The notes under the pieces: generated by a model
Told to the model about the DNA's origin: nothing
What the model saw: only the letters and a program-made list of their open reading frames with translations
The model's database searches: none
Translations under genes and position numbers: made by a program
In this document: in pieces, positions 26,743 through 34,716 of the stretch
Layout of the letters: each line of letters starts with the position of its first letter
Numbering within the stretch: position 1 is the first letter of the stretch
From: UBA6170 sp034429975
GTDB taxonomy: Bacteria; Chloroflexota; Anaerolineae; Anaerolineales; Anaerolineaceae
Assembly: GCA_034429975.1 (NCBI GenBank)
Contig: DAOUFM010000092.1
Span: 1-64,000, forward strand
Reading direction: 5' to 3'
DNA length: 64,000 nucleotides

Positions 26743-27965
26743 CCAAACCTGAAATTTTGGCAGTTATCCCGGCTAGAGGAGGTTCCAAAGGAATCCCACG
26801 CAAGAACATTAAGAACTTTGCTGGGTACCCATTAATCGCTTATAGTATTCAGGCTGGATTGAATTCAAGATTTGTCACACGGACGGTTGTTTCCACAGAC
26901 GATTTAGAAATTGCTGAAATAGCCAGACAATATGGAGCTGAAATTCCTTTCCTGCGTCCGGCAGAATTAGCCCAGGATAAAACTCTGGACTTTCCAGTAT
27001 TTGAGCATTTGCTTAAAACACTAAAAGTAAAAGAAGGCTATGAACCTGATTTTGTTATCCAGTTAAGGCCAACTTCTCCCATCCGCCCTTTATCATTGGT
27101 GGATGATGCAGTTGAACTCATAATGAGTGACCCTGAAATTGATTCGGTCAGAGGTGTGGTGCCTTCCGGGCAAAACCCCTTTAAAATGTGGAAAGTTGAC
27201 CCAAAAAGTGGTTTTATGTCAGGCCTTTTAACGGTTGACGGAATTGATGAACCTTATAATTCTGCCCGCCAGGCTTTACCGGACACATACTGGCAAACCG
27301 GTCATATTGATGTCATTCGAACCCAGGTGATCACACATCAAAAATCATTGTCTGGAAGGAAGATAAAACCAATCTTCATTAACCCAGACTATACCGTCGA
27401 TATTGACAAACCTTCGGATTGGCAAAAAGCTGAATGGCTGGTCTGGTATGGGGGATTGGAAATGGTTGTGCCTGGAAATCTACGACGACCCTTACCACAA
27501 AAAGTGGATCTGATCGTATTTGATTTTGATGGTGTTATGACCGATGATAAAGTTTATGTTAATCAGGAAGGTATCGAGATGGTGGCTGCCAATCGGCGAG
27601 ATGGGATGGGGGTTACCCAATTGCATAAGCTGGGAGTCAAAATGATTGTCCTCTCTTCTGAAACCAATCCAGTGGTCAAAGCGCGCTGTAAAAAATTGAA
27701 TTTACCGGTAATTCAGGGGGTGGAAGAAAAAGCATCTGTGCTTAAGAATTATCTGAATGAAAACCAAATTAATCCTAAACATGTTATTTATTTAGGGAAT
27801 GATATTAATGATCTGCCATGTTTCCCTTTGGTTGGTTGTGCCTTAGCAGTAGCGGACGCACACCCGGCTGCTTTACGGCAGGCAGACATTGTTTTACAGC
27901 AAAAAGGTGGGCAGGGGGCTGTTCGTGAAATTTGTGACTTGCTGATACAATCCAGCAGAAATTAA
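26736..27965 (+). CDS. CMP-acid-sugar synthetase fused to KdsC-like HAD phosphatase (activator 2 of 3)
   Basis: Two domains are visible in 409 residues. Residues 1 to about 235 are a NeuA-type cytidylyltransferase: AVIPARGGSKGIPRKN, QLRPTSPIRP and YTVDIDKPSDW. Residues about 255-405 are a KdsC-type HAD phosphatase: FDFDGVMTDD with the catalytic Asp pair, SSE in the motif II region and GNDINDLPCF as motif IV. KdsC-like enzymes remove the phosphate left when a synthase uses a sugar 6-phosphate; NeuA adds CMP to the freed acid. The fusion, next to a NeuB homologue, implies that the partner synthase makes a 9-phosphate, as in Kdn or mammalian sialic acid synthesis. A similar domain order occurs in animal CMP-sialate synthetases. 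Confidence 0.88.
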   Translation: MVAKPEILAVIPARGGSKGIPRKNIKNFAGYPLIAYSIQAGLNSRFVTRTVVSTDDLEIAEIARQYGAEIPFLRPAELAQDKTLDFPVFEHLLKTLKVKEGYEPDFVIQLRPTSPIRPLSLVDDAVELIMSDPEIDSVRGVVPSGQNPFKMWKVDPKSGFMSGLLTVDGIDEPYNSARQALPDTYWQTGHIDVIRTQVITHQKSLSGRKIKPIFINPDYTVDIDKPSDWQKAEWLVWYGGLEMVVPGNLRRPLPQKVDLIVFDFDGVMTDDKVYVNQEGIEMVAANRRDGMGVTQLHKLGVKMIVLSSETNPVVKARCKKLNLPVIQGVEEKASVLKNYLNENQINPKHVIYLGNDINDLPCFPLVGCALAVADAHPAALRQADIVLQQKGGQGAVREICDLLIQSSRN

Positions 27966-27983
27966 TCCGTTAGAGGAGTGATA

Positions 27984-28862
27984 ATGGCAAAGGTAATTGA
28001 TATTGAAAATAAAAAAGTTGGTGAAGATCAACCAGTTTATATCGTCGGAGAAATTGGCATTAACCACAATGGAGATCTAAATATCGCTAAAAAGCTGGTA
28101 AAAGAAGCTTTTCTGGCTGGGATGGATGCCGTAAAATTTCAGAAAAGGACACCCGAAATCTGTGTGCCAAAAGAACAACAATCTCAAATGCGCGATACTC
28201 CCTGGGGCTATATCAGCTATCTGGATTATCGCTACAAGGTCGAGTTTGGTGTGGATGAATATCGAGAAATTGACAAACTGTGTAAAGAATTGGGTATCAC
28301 CTGGTTTGTCTCTGTCTGGGACGAATTGTCCGTAGATTTTATGGAACAATTTTCGCCTGCATGCTACAAAGTTCCATCCGCTTCCATGACTGATCTGCCC
28401 CTTTTGAAGAAACTTCGATCCACTGGTAGGCCATTAATCTTATCAACTGGTATGTCCACCATGAATCAAATTCGAACTGCAATAAATGAAATTGGGAATG
28501 AGAATTTGGTGATTACCCATACCACCAGCGCCTATCCCTGTCCTCCGGATGAACTAAACTTAAAAATGATTGAAACTTTAAAAAAAGAATTTGAATGCCC
28601 AATTGGCTATTCCGGTCATGAAGTTGGTTTGGTACCATCTGCAGTTGCGGTTGCATTAGGTGCCTGTCTGGTTGAACGCCATATCACGCTCGATAGAGCC
28701 ATGTGGGGCTCAGACCAGGCTGCCTCGGTTGAGCCGCAAGGAATGGAAAAACTGGTTAAATATATTCGTGTAACTGAACAAGCGTTAGGAGACGGCGTTA
28801 AAAAAGTTTACGATAGCGAAAAATCATCTTTACAGAAATTGCGCCGGGTTACTTCTTTCTAA
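27984..28862 (+). CDS. NeuB-family synthase lacking the SAF domain (paralogue 2)
   Basis: I start at the ATG with GAGGAG five bases upstream; a GTG two codons earlier lies inside that ribosome site. The 292 residues make only the TIM barrel: EIGINHNGDLNIAKK, KFQKRTPE, YKVPSASM, LSTGMS, GYSGHEVG and LVERHITLDR. The SAF domain, about 55-60 residues in paralogue 1, is absent, and the C-terminus ends normally (LRRVTSF then stop) with no frameshift visible. GYSGHE replaces the usual GYSDHT. Its position after the NeuA-KdsC fusion suggests it condenses phosphoenolpyruvate with a hexose or hexosamine 6-phosphate, with sugar recognition independent of a SAF arginine. Confidence 0.85.
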   Translation: MAKVIDIENKKVGEDQPVYIVGEIGINHNGDLNIAKKLVKEAFLAGMDAVKFQKRTPEICVPKEQQSQMRDTPWGYISYLDYRYKVEFGVDEYREIDKLCKELGITWFVSVWDELSVDFMEQFSPACYKVPSASMTDLPLLKKLRSTGRPLILSTGMSTMNQIRTAINEIGNENLVITHTTSAYPCPPDELNLKMIETLKKEFECPIGYSGHEVGLVPSAVAVALGACLVERHITLDRAMWGSDQAASVEPQGMEKLVKYIRVTEQALGDGVKKVYDSEKSSLQKLRRVTSF

Positions 28863-30469
28863 TGTTTGGCAAGTTGCAGAAAATTAACGCTGGAGTTCGT
28901 CAGCGCTGGATCCATTATGGGAATGATCAGCGCATCGCAAAATTAGCCAGCGAGGTTGAAAAAAATTCAAAAAAAACCAATCAGGCACCTGTTATCATGA
29001 TGGGTGTCTCAACACGTATTCAGGGTATGAGTCTGAATGCAGGCTTTGCTTTGTTGGTCAAATGGTGTCTGGAGTTGCAGGGGGTTCCGGTAATTCAATT
29101 TGTATGTGATGCTGGCATGAATCATTGTATGCTCGGCAGTATCCTGAACAATCCATTAGACCCACCCCCATGCCAGATTTGTATTCGACAATCTAAAAAG
29201 CTCTACCCACATTCAAAAATCGCCTGGTTTTCCAATCAATCCTTGACTTCTTTGGAGCAAGACTTATCAGAGCTTTCAATCCAGCAGTTATCGGATTTTT
29301 GTTATAACGATATCCCTCTTGGCGCTTTTGTTCTCCCGTCTATTCGCTGGGTTCTGCGTTGTTTCCATTTGCCTGAAACTGAGGAGACAAAAATCCTATT
29401 CAAAGATTATATTTTGGCGGCTGAAAGTATTGCCCGTCAATTTGAAGAACTGATTCAACGCGAGAAACCACAAAAGCTGATCGTTTTTAATGGCATGACA
29501 TTTCCGGAAGCAACTGCCCGCTGGATCGCAAAGAAGCATAATATTCCAGTGGTCACTCATGAAGTTGGATTACAACCGTTTTCAGCTTATTTTACCTATG
29601 GTCATGCTACTGCCTATCCGATTACGATTGACGATAATTTCTCATTAACTGCTGAGCAAAATAAATCACTGGATCATTATTTAGAGCAACGGTTTCAGGG
29701 AAATTTCACCATGGCAGGGGTTCGCTTTTGGCCTACCATGCGCACATTGAGTGATTCTTTTCAAAAATTGTCTGCACAGTTTACCCAAATTGTGCCAATT
29801 TTTACAAATGTGATCTTTGATACCAGCCAATCACACGCCAATGTTATTTTCGAGCATATGTTTGATTGGTTAGATCAGGTTTTGACCATTATACAGAAAC
29901 ATCCCGAGACTCTTTTCATTATTCGGGCTCATCCGGATGAAGCCCGCCCAGGGAAAGCAAGCCGTGAAAGTGTGGCACATTGGGCAAAATTAAATCGAGT
30001 CGATACGCTTGAAAACGTGGTGTTTGTCGATGCGACCGAGTATTTTAGCTCTTACGAATTAATTCAAAAATCTAAATTAGTAATGATATATAATTCGACC
30101 ATTGGATTGGAAGCTACTTTGTTGGGGGTTCCAGTATTATGTGCTGGTAAATCCAGGTTTACGCAAATTGACACAGTGTATTTTCCTCCTGACCGCGAAG
30201 AATATCTGCAAACCTTCGAACAATTTCTTCATGCGAAAAAAATCAATTTACCGCAAAAATTTATTGAAAATACCCGAAAATTTCTTTATACCCAGTTATA
30301 TCGTGTATCGCTCTCATTTGCAGATTATTTAGAAGAGGATCAGGTTTGGAAAGGTTATGTTCAGTTAAAGGATTTTGGCTGGCAAGATCTTTTACCTGAA
30401 AATTCAAAACTGATGAAAATTATTACAGATGCAATTTTGTATGATGCCCCTTTTGAGTTGGATATATGA
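28862..30469 (+). CDS. HP-motif capsule-type glycosyltransferase-like protein (3 of 3)
   Basis: The 535-residue product has a Cys-containing N-terminal region (a PPCQIC pair near residue 101 and a nearby HCMLG), then ATARWIAKKHNIPVVTHEVG, and in the C-terminal half IIRAHPDEARPG near residue 355 and YNSTIGLEATLLGVPVLCAG. The arrangement matches the protein at 14046 closely enough to suggest paralogy. The Cys cluster could bind zinc. Start and the previous stop overlap by one base. It lies between the second and third cytidylyltransferase genes; transfer of a CMP-activated acid sugar is an inference. Confidence 0.62.
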   Translation: MFGKLQKINAGVRQRWIHYGNDQRIAKLASEVEKNSKKTNQAPVIMMGVSTRIQGMSLNAGFALLVKWCLELQGVPVIQFVCDAGMNHCMLGSILNNPLDPPPCQICIRQSKKLYPHSKIAWFSNQSLTSLEQDLSELSIQQLSDFCYNDIPLGAFVLPSIRWVLRCFHLPETEETKILFKDYILAAESIARQFEELIQREKPQKLIVFNGMTFPEATARWIAKKHNIPVVTHEVGLQPFSAYFTYGHATAYPITIDDNFSLTAEQNKSLDHYLEQRFQGNFTMAGVRFWPTMRTLSDSFQKLSAQFTQIVPIFTNVIFDTSQSHANVIFEHMFDWLDQVLTIIQKHPETLFIIRAHPDEARPGKASRESVAHWAKLNRVDTLENVVFVDATEYFSSYELIQKSKLVMIYNSTIGLEATLLGVPVLCAGKSRFTQIDTVYFPPDREEYLQTFEQFLHAKKINLPQKFIENTRKFLYTQLYRVSLSFADYLEEDQVWKGYVQLKDFGWQDLLPENSKLMKIITDAILYDAPFELDI

Positions 30470-31428
30470 GCCCCGTTTGTTCGATCATTATTCGCGCTTT
30501 TAATGAAGAAAAACACATTGCCAGATTACTGGATGGAATTCGGCATCAATCCGTTCAGGATGTCCAAATTATCCTGGTGGATTCAGGTTCTGCGGATCGA
30601 ACCGTAACAATTGCAAAAGAATATAGTGTGGAAATAGTCAACATTCAACCGCAGGAGTTCACCTTTGGGCGCTCTCTTAATTTTGGTATTGCCCATGCCA
30701 ACGCTGATCTCGTTGTTTTTGCCAGTGCACATGTTTATCCGGTTTATCCTGATTGGCTGGAGAGATTATTGGAACCATTTTCGGATGAAAGAGTGGCACT
30801 TTCTTACGGAAAACAAAGAGGGATGGAGACGACCCAGTTTTCCGAGCATCAGATTTTCAAGCACTGGTTTCCGGATTTTTCAACGTTTAATCAGGATTAT
30901 CCTTTTTGTAATAATGCCAATGCTGCCATTCGAAAAAAATTGTGGGAACAAAATGCTTACAATGAGACATTACCCGGTTTGGAAGATTTGGCCTGGGCCA
31001 GATGGGCGCATGAACAAGGTTATAAAATAGCCTACGTTGCTGAAGCTGAGATCATTCATGTTCACAATGAATCCTGGCGCGGAATCTCCAATCGGTATCG
31101 GCGGGAAGGGATGGCTTTTAAAATGATCTATCCACAGGAACAATTTACATTCTTGGATTTAATGAAGGCCTTCTTTACGAACGTCAAAAATGATCTGGAT
31201 GTTGCCAAAAAAGAAAAAAAGACAAAGCAAGTTTGGAAGAGTATTATTGGTTTTCGATGGAATCAGTTCTATGGAACTTATTTGGGTTATCACCAATCCG
31301 GACCATTAACCTGGCAACTGAAACAAACATTTTATTACCCCCGCGATGGGCAGGATATTACCAAAAAAGATCGAGAAGTCAGACCCATTCATTATAAGGA
31401 TCGGGTAGAAAAGGATGAGAATAAATGA
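30466..31428 (+). CDS. GT2 family glycosyltransferase
   Basis: GT-A protein of 320 residues: SIIIRAFNEEKHIARLL at the start, ILVDSGSADRT and a FASAHVYP segment where a D-x-D is usual, so the metal site is atypical, as in the rhamnosyltransferase-like branch. FCNNANAAIRKKLWEQ and LPGLEDLAWARWA form the acceptor region, with the ED pair expected of the catalytic base. The last 70 residues are basic and may touch the membrane. It overlaps both neighbouring genes by 4 bases. Confidence 0.85.
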   Translation: MSPVCSIIIRAFNEEKHIARLLDGIRHQSVQDVQIILVDSGSADRTVTIAKEYSVEIVNIQPQEFTFGRSLNFGIAHANADLVVFASAHVYPVYPDWLERLLEPFSDERVALSYGKQRGMETTQFSEHQIFKHWFPDFSTFNQDYPFCNNANAAIRKKLWEQNAYNETLPGLEDLAWARWAHEQGYKIAYVAEAEIIHVHNESWRGISNRYRREGMAFKMIYPQEQFTFLDLMKAFFTNVKNDLDVAKKEKKTKQVWKSIIGFRWNQFYGTYLGYHQSGPLTWQLKQTFYYPRDGQDITKKDREVRPIHYKDRVEKDENK

Positions 31429-32114
31429 ATCAAAAATTAAAAATTGCTGCACTGGTTCCTATGCGTCATAACTCAATAAGGGTTGCAGAAAAAAATTATC
31501 GAATGATTTCTGGTAAACCTCTGTATCACTATATAATTTCCAGCCTCCTTTCTGTTAAAGAAATAGATCATATTGTGGTGGATACAGATAGTCCGGTGAT
31601 TGTTGAGGGACTTGTAACTTACTTCCCATCTGTAACGATCATCGATCGCCCCGAACGTTTACGGACCGACACTGTTCCGATGAATGAAATTTTGCTTCAT
31701 GATACAGAAACCATAAACGCCGATTTATATCTTCAAACACACAGTACCAATCCGCTAGTTAAACCAGCGACTTTTTCAAGAGCGATTAACCAGTTATTGG
31801 AAAACATGCCTGCGTATGACTCTTTATTCTCTGTAACCAAGCAGCAAACTCGGTTTTGGGATCAACTAACCCGACCGGTGAATCATAATCCCTCCATTTT
31901 ACTGCGGACACAGGATTTACCCCCAATTTTCGAAGAGAATTCCTGCATTTATATTTTTCAACGAAAAACTCTGGTTGAGCATAGAAATAGATTGGGAGAG
32001 AGACCCTTAATGTTCGAAATGGATCGGGCAGAATCTTTTGATATTGACGAAGAATTTGATTTTCTACTGGCTGATTTAATGCTTTCGCATCAGTCAAAAA
32101 ATGATTTGGTATAA
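31425..32114 (+). CDS. NeuA-like acylneuraminate cytidylyltransferase (activator 3 of 3)
   Basis: The 229-residue protein belongs to the CMP-NeuAc/CMP-Kdo synthetase fold. The first loop reads ALVPMRHNSIRVAEKN instead of the usual IPARxGSKGxxxKN, so the nucleotide loop is divergent. It keeps VVDTDS, LQTHSTNPLV (usual Q-x-x-(S/T)-(S/T)-P) and a C-terminal SFDIDEEFDF that supplies acidic metal ligands. It is the third potential CMP-activator in the locus and heads a block with a hydroxyacid dehydrogenase and an SDR. The divergent loop means another nucleotide or substrate cannot be excluded. Confidence 0.78.
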   Translation: MNQKLKIAALVPMRHNSIRVAEKNYRMISGKPLYHYIISSLLSVKEIDHIVVDTDSPVIVEGLVTYFPSVTIIDRPERLRTDTVPMNEILLHDTETINADLYLQTHSTNPLVKPATFSRAINQLLENMPAYDSLFSVTKQQTRFWDQLTRPVNHNPSILLRTQDLPPIFEENSCIYIFQRKTLVEHRNRLGERPLMFEMDRAESFDIDEEFDFLLADLMLSHQSKNDLV

Positions 32115-32115
32115 T
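32107..32115 (+). promoter_or_regulatory. Possible internal extended -10 promoter
   Basis: TGGTATAAT is an extended -10 element located at the end of the third cytidylyltransferase gene, 30 bases before the dehydrogenase ATG. No good -35 box stands 17 bases upstream (GCATCA). It could give the downstream genes a second transcript. Confidence 0.3.
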
Positions 32116-32144
32116 CCAATACGATTTCATTCAGCAGGAGCTTT

Positions 32145-33110
32145 ATGACCCATACTGTTTTATTGTCTGCGCCGTATATGATTCCTTTTAAGGAGCGATT
32201 TATCCCGGTTCTGGAAGCCTTTGATATTGAAGTAATCATTCCGGAAGTTCACGAGCGATTATCTGAAGAAGAGATTCTGCAATATTCTGGAAAAATTGAT
32301 GGCGTTATTTGTGGAGATGACCGGTTCACACCGCGAGTTATTGATGCCTGCCTCCCACGCTTGAAAGTAATTTCCAAATGGGGAACGGGGATCGATTCAA
32401 TCGATAAACCTTACGCTAATTCAGTGGGTGTAATGGTCGGAAACACGCCAAACGCCTTTACTTTGCCGGTGGCGGACTCAGTGATTGGTTATATGTTGAC
32501 CTTTGCACGGCGAATACCCTGGATGGACAAAGCTATGAAAAAAGGCGAATGGGAAAAAATTCCTGGACGGTCATTAAGTGAATGCACTTTAGGGGTGATC
32601 GGGGTTGGAAATATCGGCAAAGCTGTAATTCGCCGGGCAAAAGCCTTTGGACTGCGAATGCTGGGAAATGATATCCGTGATATTGAGCCAGACTTTATTT
32701 TAGAACAGGGTGTGCGGATGGTTTCATTACCGGAGTTATTGAGTCAGGCAGATTTTATTTGTGTAAGTTGTGATCTCAACCCGACCAGTACTCATTTAAT
32801 TAATTCTGAAACATTATCCCATGTAAAAAAAGATGCTGTTTTGATTAATGCAGCCCGGGGACCAATTGTTCATGAAGTCGCTTTGATTAACTGGTTGCAA
32901 TCCGGAAAACTTGCTGGCGCAGCCCTGGATGTTTTTGAGGTGGAACCTTTACCACATGATTCTCCTCTCTTATCCATGGATAACGTTATGTTGGCTCCGC
33001 ACAATTCCAATTCCAGCCCACAAGCCTGGGAAAGAGTTCATTGGAATACCATTAAAAATTTGCTCATAGGCCTCGGAATTGACCCGGCTGGATTAGAACG
33101 ATTTAAATAA
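32145..33110 (+). CDS. D-isomer-specific 2-hydroxyacid dehydrogenase
   Basis: The 321-residue protein has the NAD loop GVIGVGNIGKAVIRRAKAFG near residue 150 and the three catalytic positions of the phosphoglycerate dehydrogenase family: Arg in INAARGPIV, Glu in FEVEPLP and His in LAPHNSNSS. Substrates are 2-hydroxy/2-keto acids, such as 3-phosphoglycerate or glyoxylate. Inside a polysaccharide locus it may act on a sugar acid or supply a glycerate-type substituent. AGGAG precedes the ATG. A general housekeeping role is less likely because of its position within the operon. Confidence 0.87.
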   Translation: MTHTVLLSAPYMIPFKERFIPVLEAFDIEVIIPEVHERLSEEEILQYSGKIDGVICGDDRFTPRVIDACLPRLKVISKWGTGIDSIDKPYANSVGVMVGNTPNAFTLPVADSVIGYMLTFARRIPWMDKAMKKGEWEKIPGRSLSECTLGVIGVGNIGKAVIRRAKAFGLRMLGNDIRDIEPDFILEQGVRMVSLPELLSQADFICVSCDLNPTSTHLINSETLSHVKKDAVLINAARGPIVHEVALINWLQSGKLAGAALDVFEVEPLPHDSPLLSMDNVMLAPHNSNSSPQAWERVHWNTIKNLLIGLGIDPAGLERFK

Positions 33111-33128
33111 TTATTAAGATTTGAGAGA

Positions 33129-33866
33129 ATGAAAACGAATCAACGAGTATTGTTAATTACAGGGGCAGCAGGAGGAATCGGCCGTGCGACCGTGGAGTTA
33201 TTTAATGAGAAAGGTTGGGTCGTCATTGGGGTTGACCGAAAACCTTATGGGAGTTCCTTCCCGCCATCAGGACTCTTCATTGAAACTGATATTTCAGATC
33301 CCGCCCGATTAGAAGACACTTATGATATCGTGAAAAAATTTACTGATTCACTGGATGCAGTAGTCAATAACGCAGCTTTACAGGTGGTCAAACCGCTATT
33401 GAAAACGACAGTTGAGGAATGGGATGCGGTCATGGCATCTAATTTACGATCTGTTTTTCTGGGAGCAAAATTAGCATATCCATTGTTGAAAAACCGAGAC
33501 GGAGGTGCAATTGTCAATGTCTCTTCGGTGCATGCAATTGCCACGTCCACCGGGGTGGGAAGTTATGCAGCCAGTAAGGGTGGGTTACTTGCCTTGACCC
33601 GTTCAATGGCGATCGAATTTGCCCAGGACAACATTCGCGTTAATGCAATATTACCCGGTGCAGTCGATACTCCAATGCTCTTAGCGCATTTAGATCAGTT
33701 TCGTTTGGAAAACCTTGCCAGAAAAACTGTCAATGGCAGAATAGGGTTACCTGCAGAAGTTGCTTATGTAATTTATTTTTTGGCTGATGAAGAACAATCC
33801 TCCTTCATGACAGGGCAATCTATCGTCGTCGATGGCGGCGCTACCGCAAAACTCAGTACGGAATAA
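33129..33866 (+). CDS. Short-chain dehydrogenase/reductase
   Basis: A classical SDR of 245 residues: TGAAGGIGRAT at the cofactor site, NNAALQ, NVSSVHA with the catalytic Ser and YAASKGG with Tyr and Lys, ending in GQSIVVDGGA. The cofactor-loop acidic residue in GVDRKP suggests NAD preference. It lies 18 bases after the hydroxyacid dehydrogenase gene; the two may act in sequence on a precursor of the acid sugar activated by the third cytidylyltransferase. Substrate unknown. Confidence 0.85.
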   Translation: MKTNQRVLLITGAAGGIGRATVELFNEKGWVVIGVDRKPYGSSFPPSGLFIETDISDPARLEDTYDIVKKFTDSLDAVVNNAALQVVKPLLKTTVEEWDAVMASNLRSVFLGAKLAYPLLKNRDGGAIVNVSSVHAIATSTGVGSYAASKGGLLALTRSMAIEFAQDNIRVNAILPGAVDTPMLLAHLDQFRLENLARKTVNGRIGLPAEVAYVIYFLADEEQSSFMTGQSIVVDGGATAKLSTE

Positions 33867-33870
33867 AAAT

Positions 33871-34677
33871 ATGAAAGAAGAGATCAAAAAACTTATTCCT
33901 GCACCGGTTTTACCGGTGGCACGAGATACTTTGGATGCGATCAAGCGCGTTAAACAAATTCCGGATGCATATTTTCATTCTTGGCGGGCACAATCCCGAA
34001 AAGAATTACTACAATTTAAAAATATCCATACTGGAAAACGCTGTTTCATTTTAGGGAATGGGCCCAGTCTGAAAGATACAGATTTAAAGAAATTAAAGAA
34101 TGAATTTACTTTTGGAATGAATCGTATTTACTTAGCTTTTCAAGATATGGGGTTTAAAACCAGTTATTATGTTTCCGTTAATGACCTGGTGATTGAACAA
34201 TGTGCTGCTGATATTCAAAATCTGGATATACCGCGATTTGTCTCCTGGCGGGCAGGAAGAAATTGGCTCACGAAAGAAGAACAATTATATTTTCTCTACA
34301 CGACTTACACAGAACCTAAATTTGCAAAAAACATCTGTAATCGCTTATGGGAAAGCGCCACAGTCACTTATGTAGCACTCCAACTCGCATATTACATGGG
34401 TTTTGAAGAAGCAATTTTAATTGGTGTTGATCACAATTTTGAAACAAAAGGAAAAGCTAACACCACTGTTGTTTCGCAAGGTGACGACCCTAATCATTTT
34501 CACCCTGGTTATTTTGGCAAAGGCTTTCGCTGGCAGTTACCTGATCTGGAAAAGTCTGAAGTCGGATATCGAATGGCACGCAAGGTTTTTGAAGAAGATG
34601 GCAGAAAAGTGTTGGATGCAACAGTAAACGGTAAGCTGACGATTTTTGACAAAGTTGATTACAACTCTTTGTTCTAA
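33871..34677 (+). CDS. GNGPSL-motif protein (DUF115/MptE-like), candidate acid-sugar transferase
   Basis: I use the ATG four bases after the SDR stop (268 residues); a longer reading would overlap that gene. Residues about 53-60 read FILGNGPSL, and near residues 168-193 there is VTYVALQLAYYMGFEEAILIGVDHNF. DUF115 proteins, including Maf flagellin glycosylation factors, carry GNGPSL, and so does the GT42 sialyltransferase CstII, in which a very similar helix-strand block ending in G-(V/I)-D follows. I therefore infer a nonulosonate transferase. Family placement between DUF115 and GT42 cannot be settled by eye. Confidence 0.7.
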   Translation: MKEEIKKLIPAPVLPVARDTLDAIKRVKQIPDAYFHSWRAQSRKELLQFKNIHTGKRCFILGNGPSLKDTDLKKLKNEFTFGMNRIYLAFQDMGFKTSYYVSVNDLVIEQCAADIQNLDIPRFVSWRAGRNWLTKEEQLYFLYTTYTEPKFAKNICNRLWESATVTYVALQLAYYMGFEEAILIGVDHNFETKGKANTTVVSQGDDPNHFHPGYFGKGFRWQLPDLEKSEVGYRMARKVFEEDGRKVLDATVNGKLTIFDKVDYNSLF

Positions 34678-34716
34678 GATAAGCGGATATCCAGAAAATA
34701 AATTCACATACCCTTT

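Noticed and set aside
31425..33866. Idea that the cytidylyltransferase plus hydroxyacid dehydrogenase belongs to a phosphonate pathway, where CMP activation also occurs.
   Set aside because: No phosphoenolpyruvate mutase or other phosphonate gene is present, and two NeuB homologues in the same run favour sugar acids.
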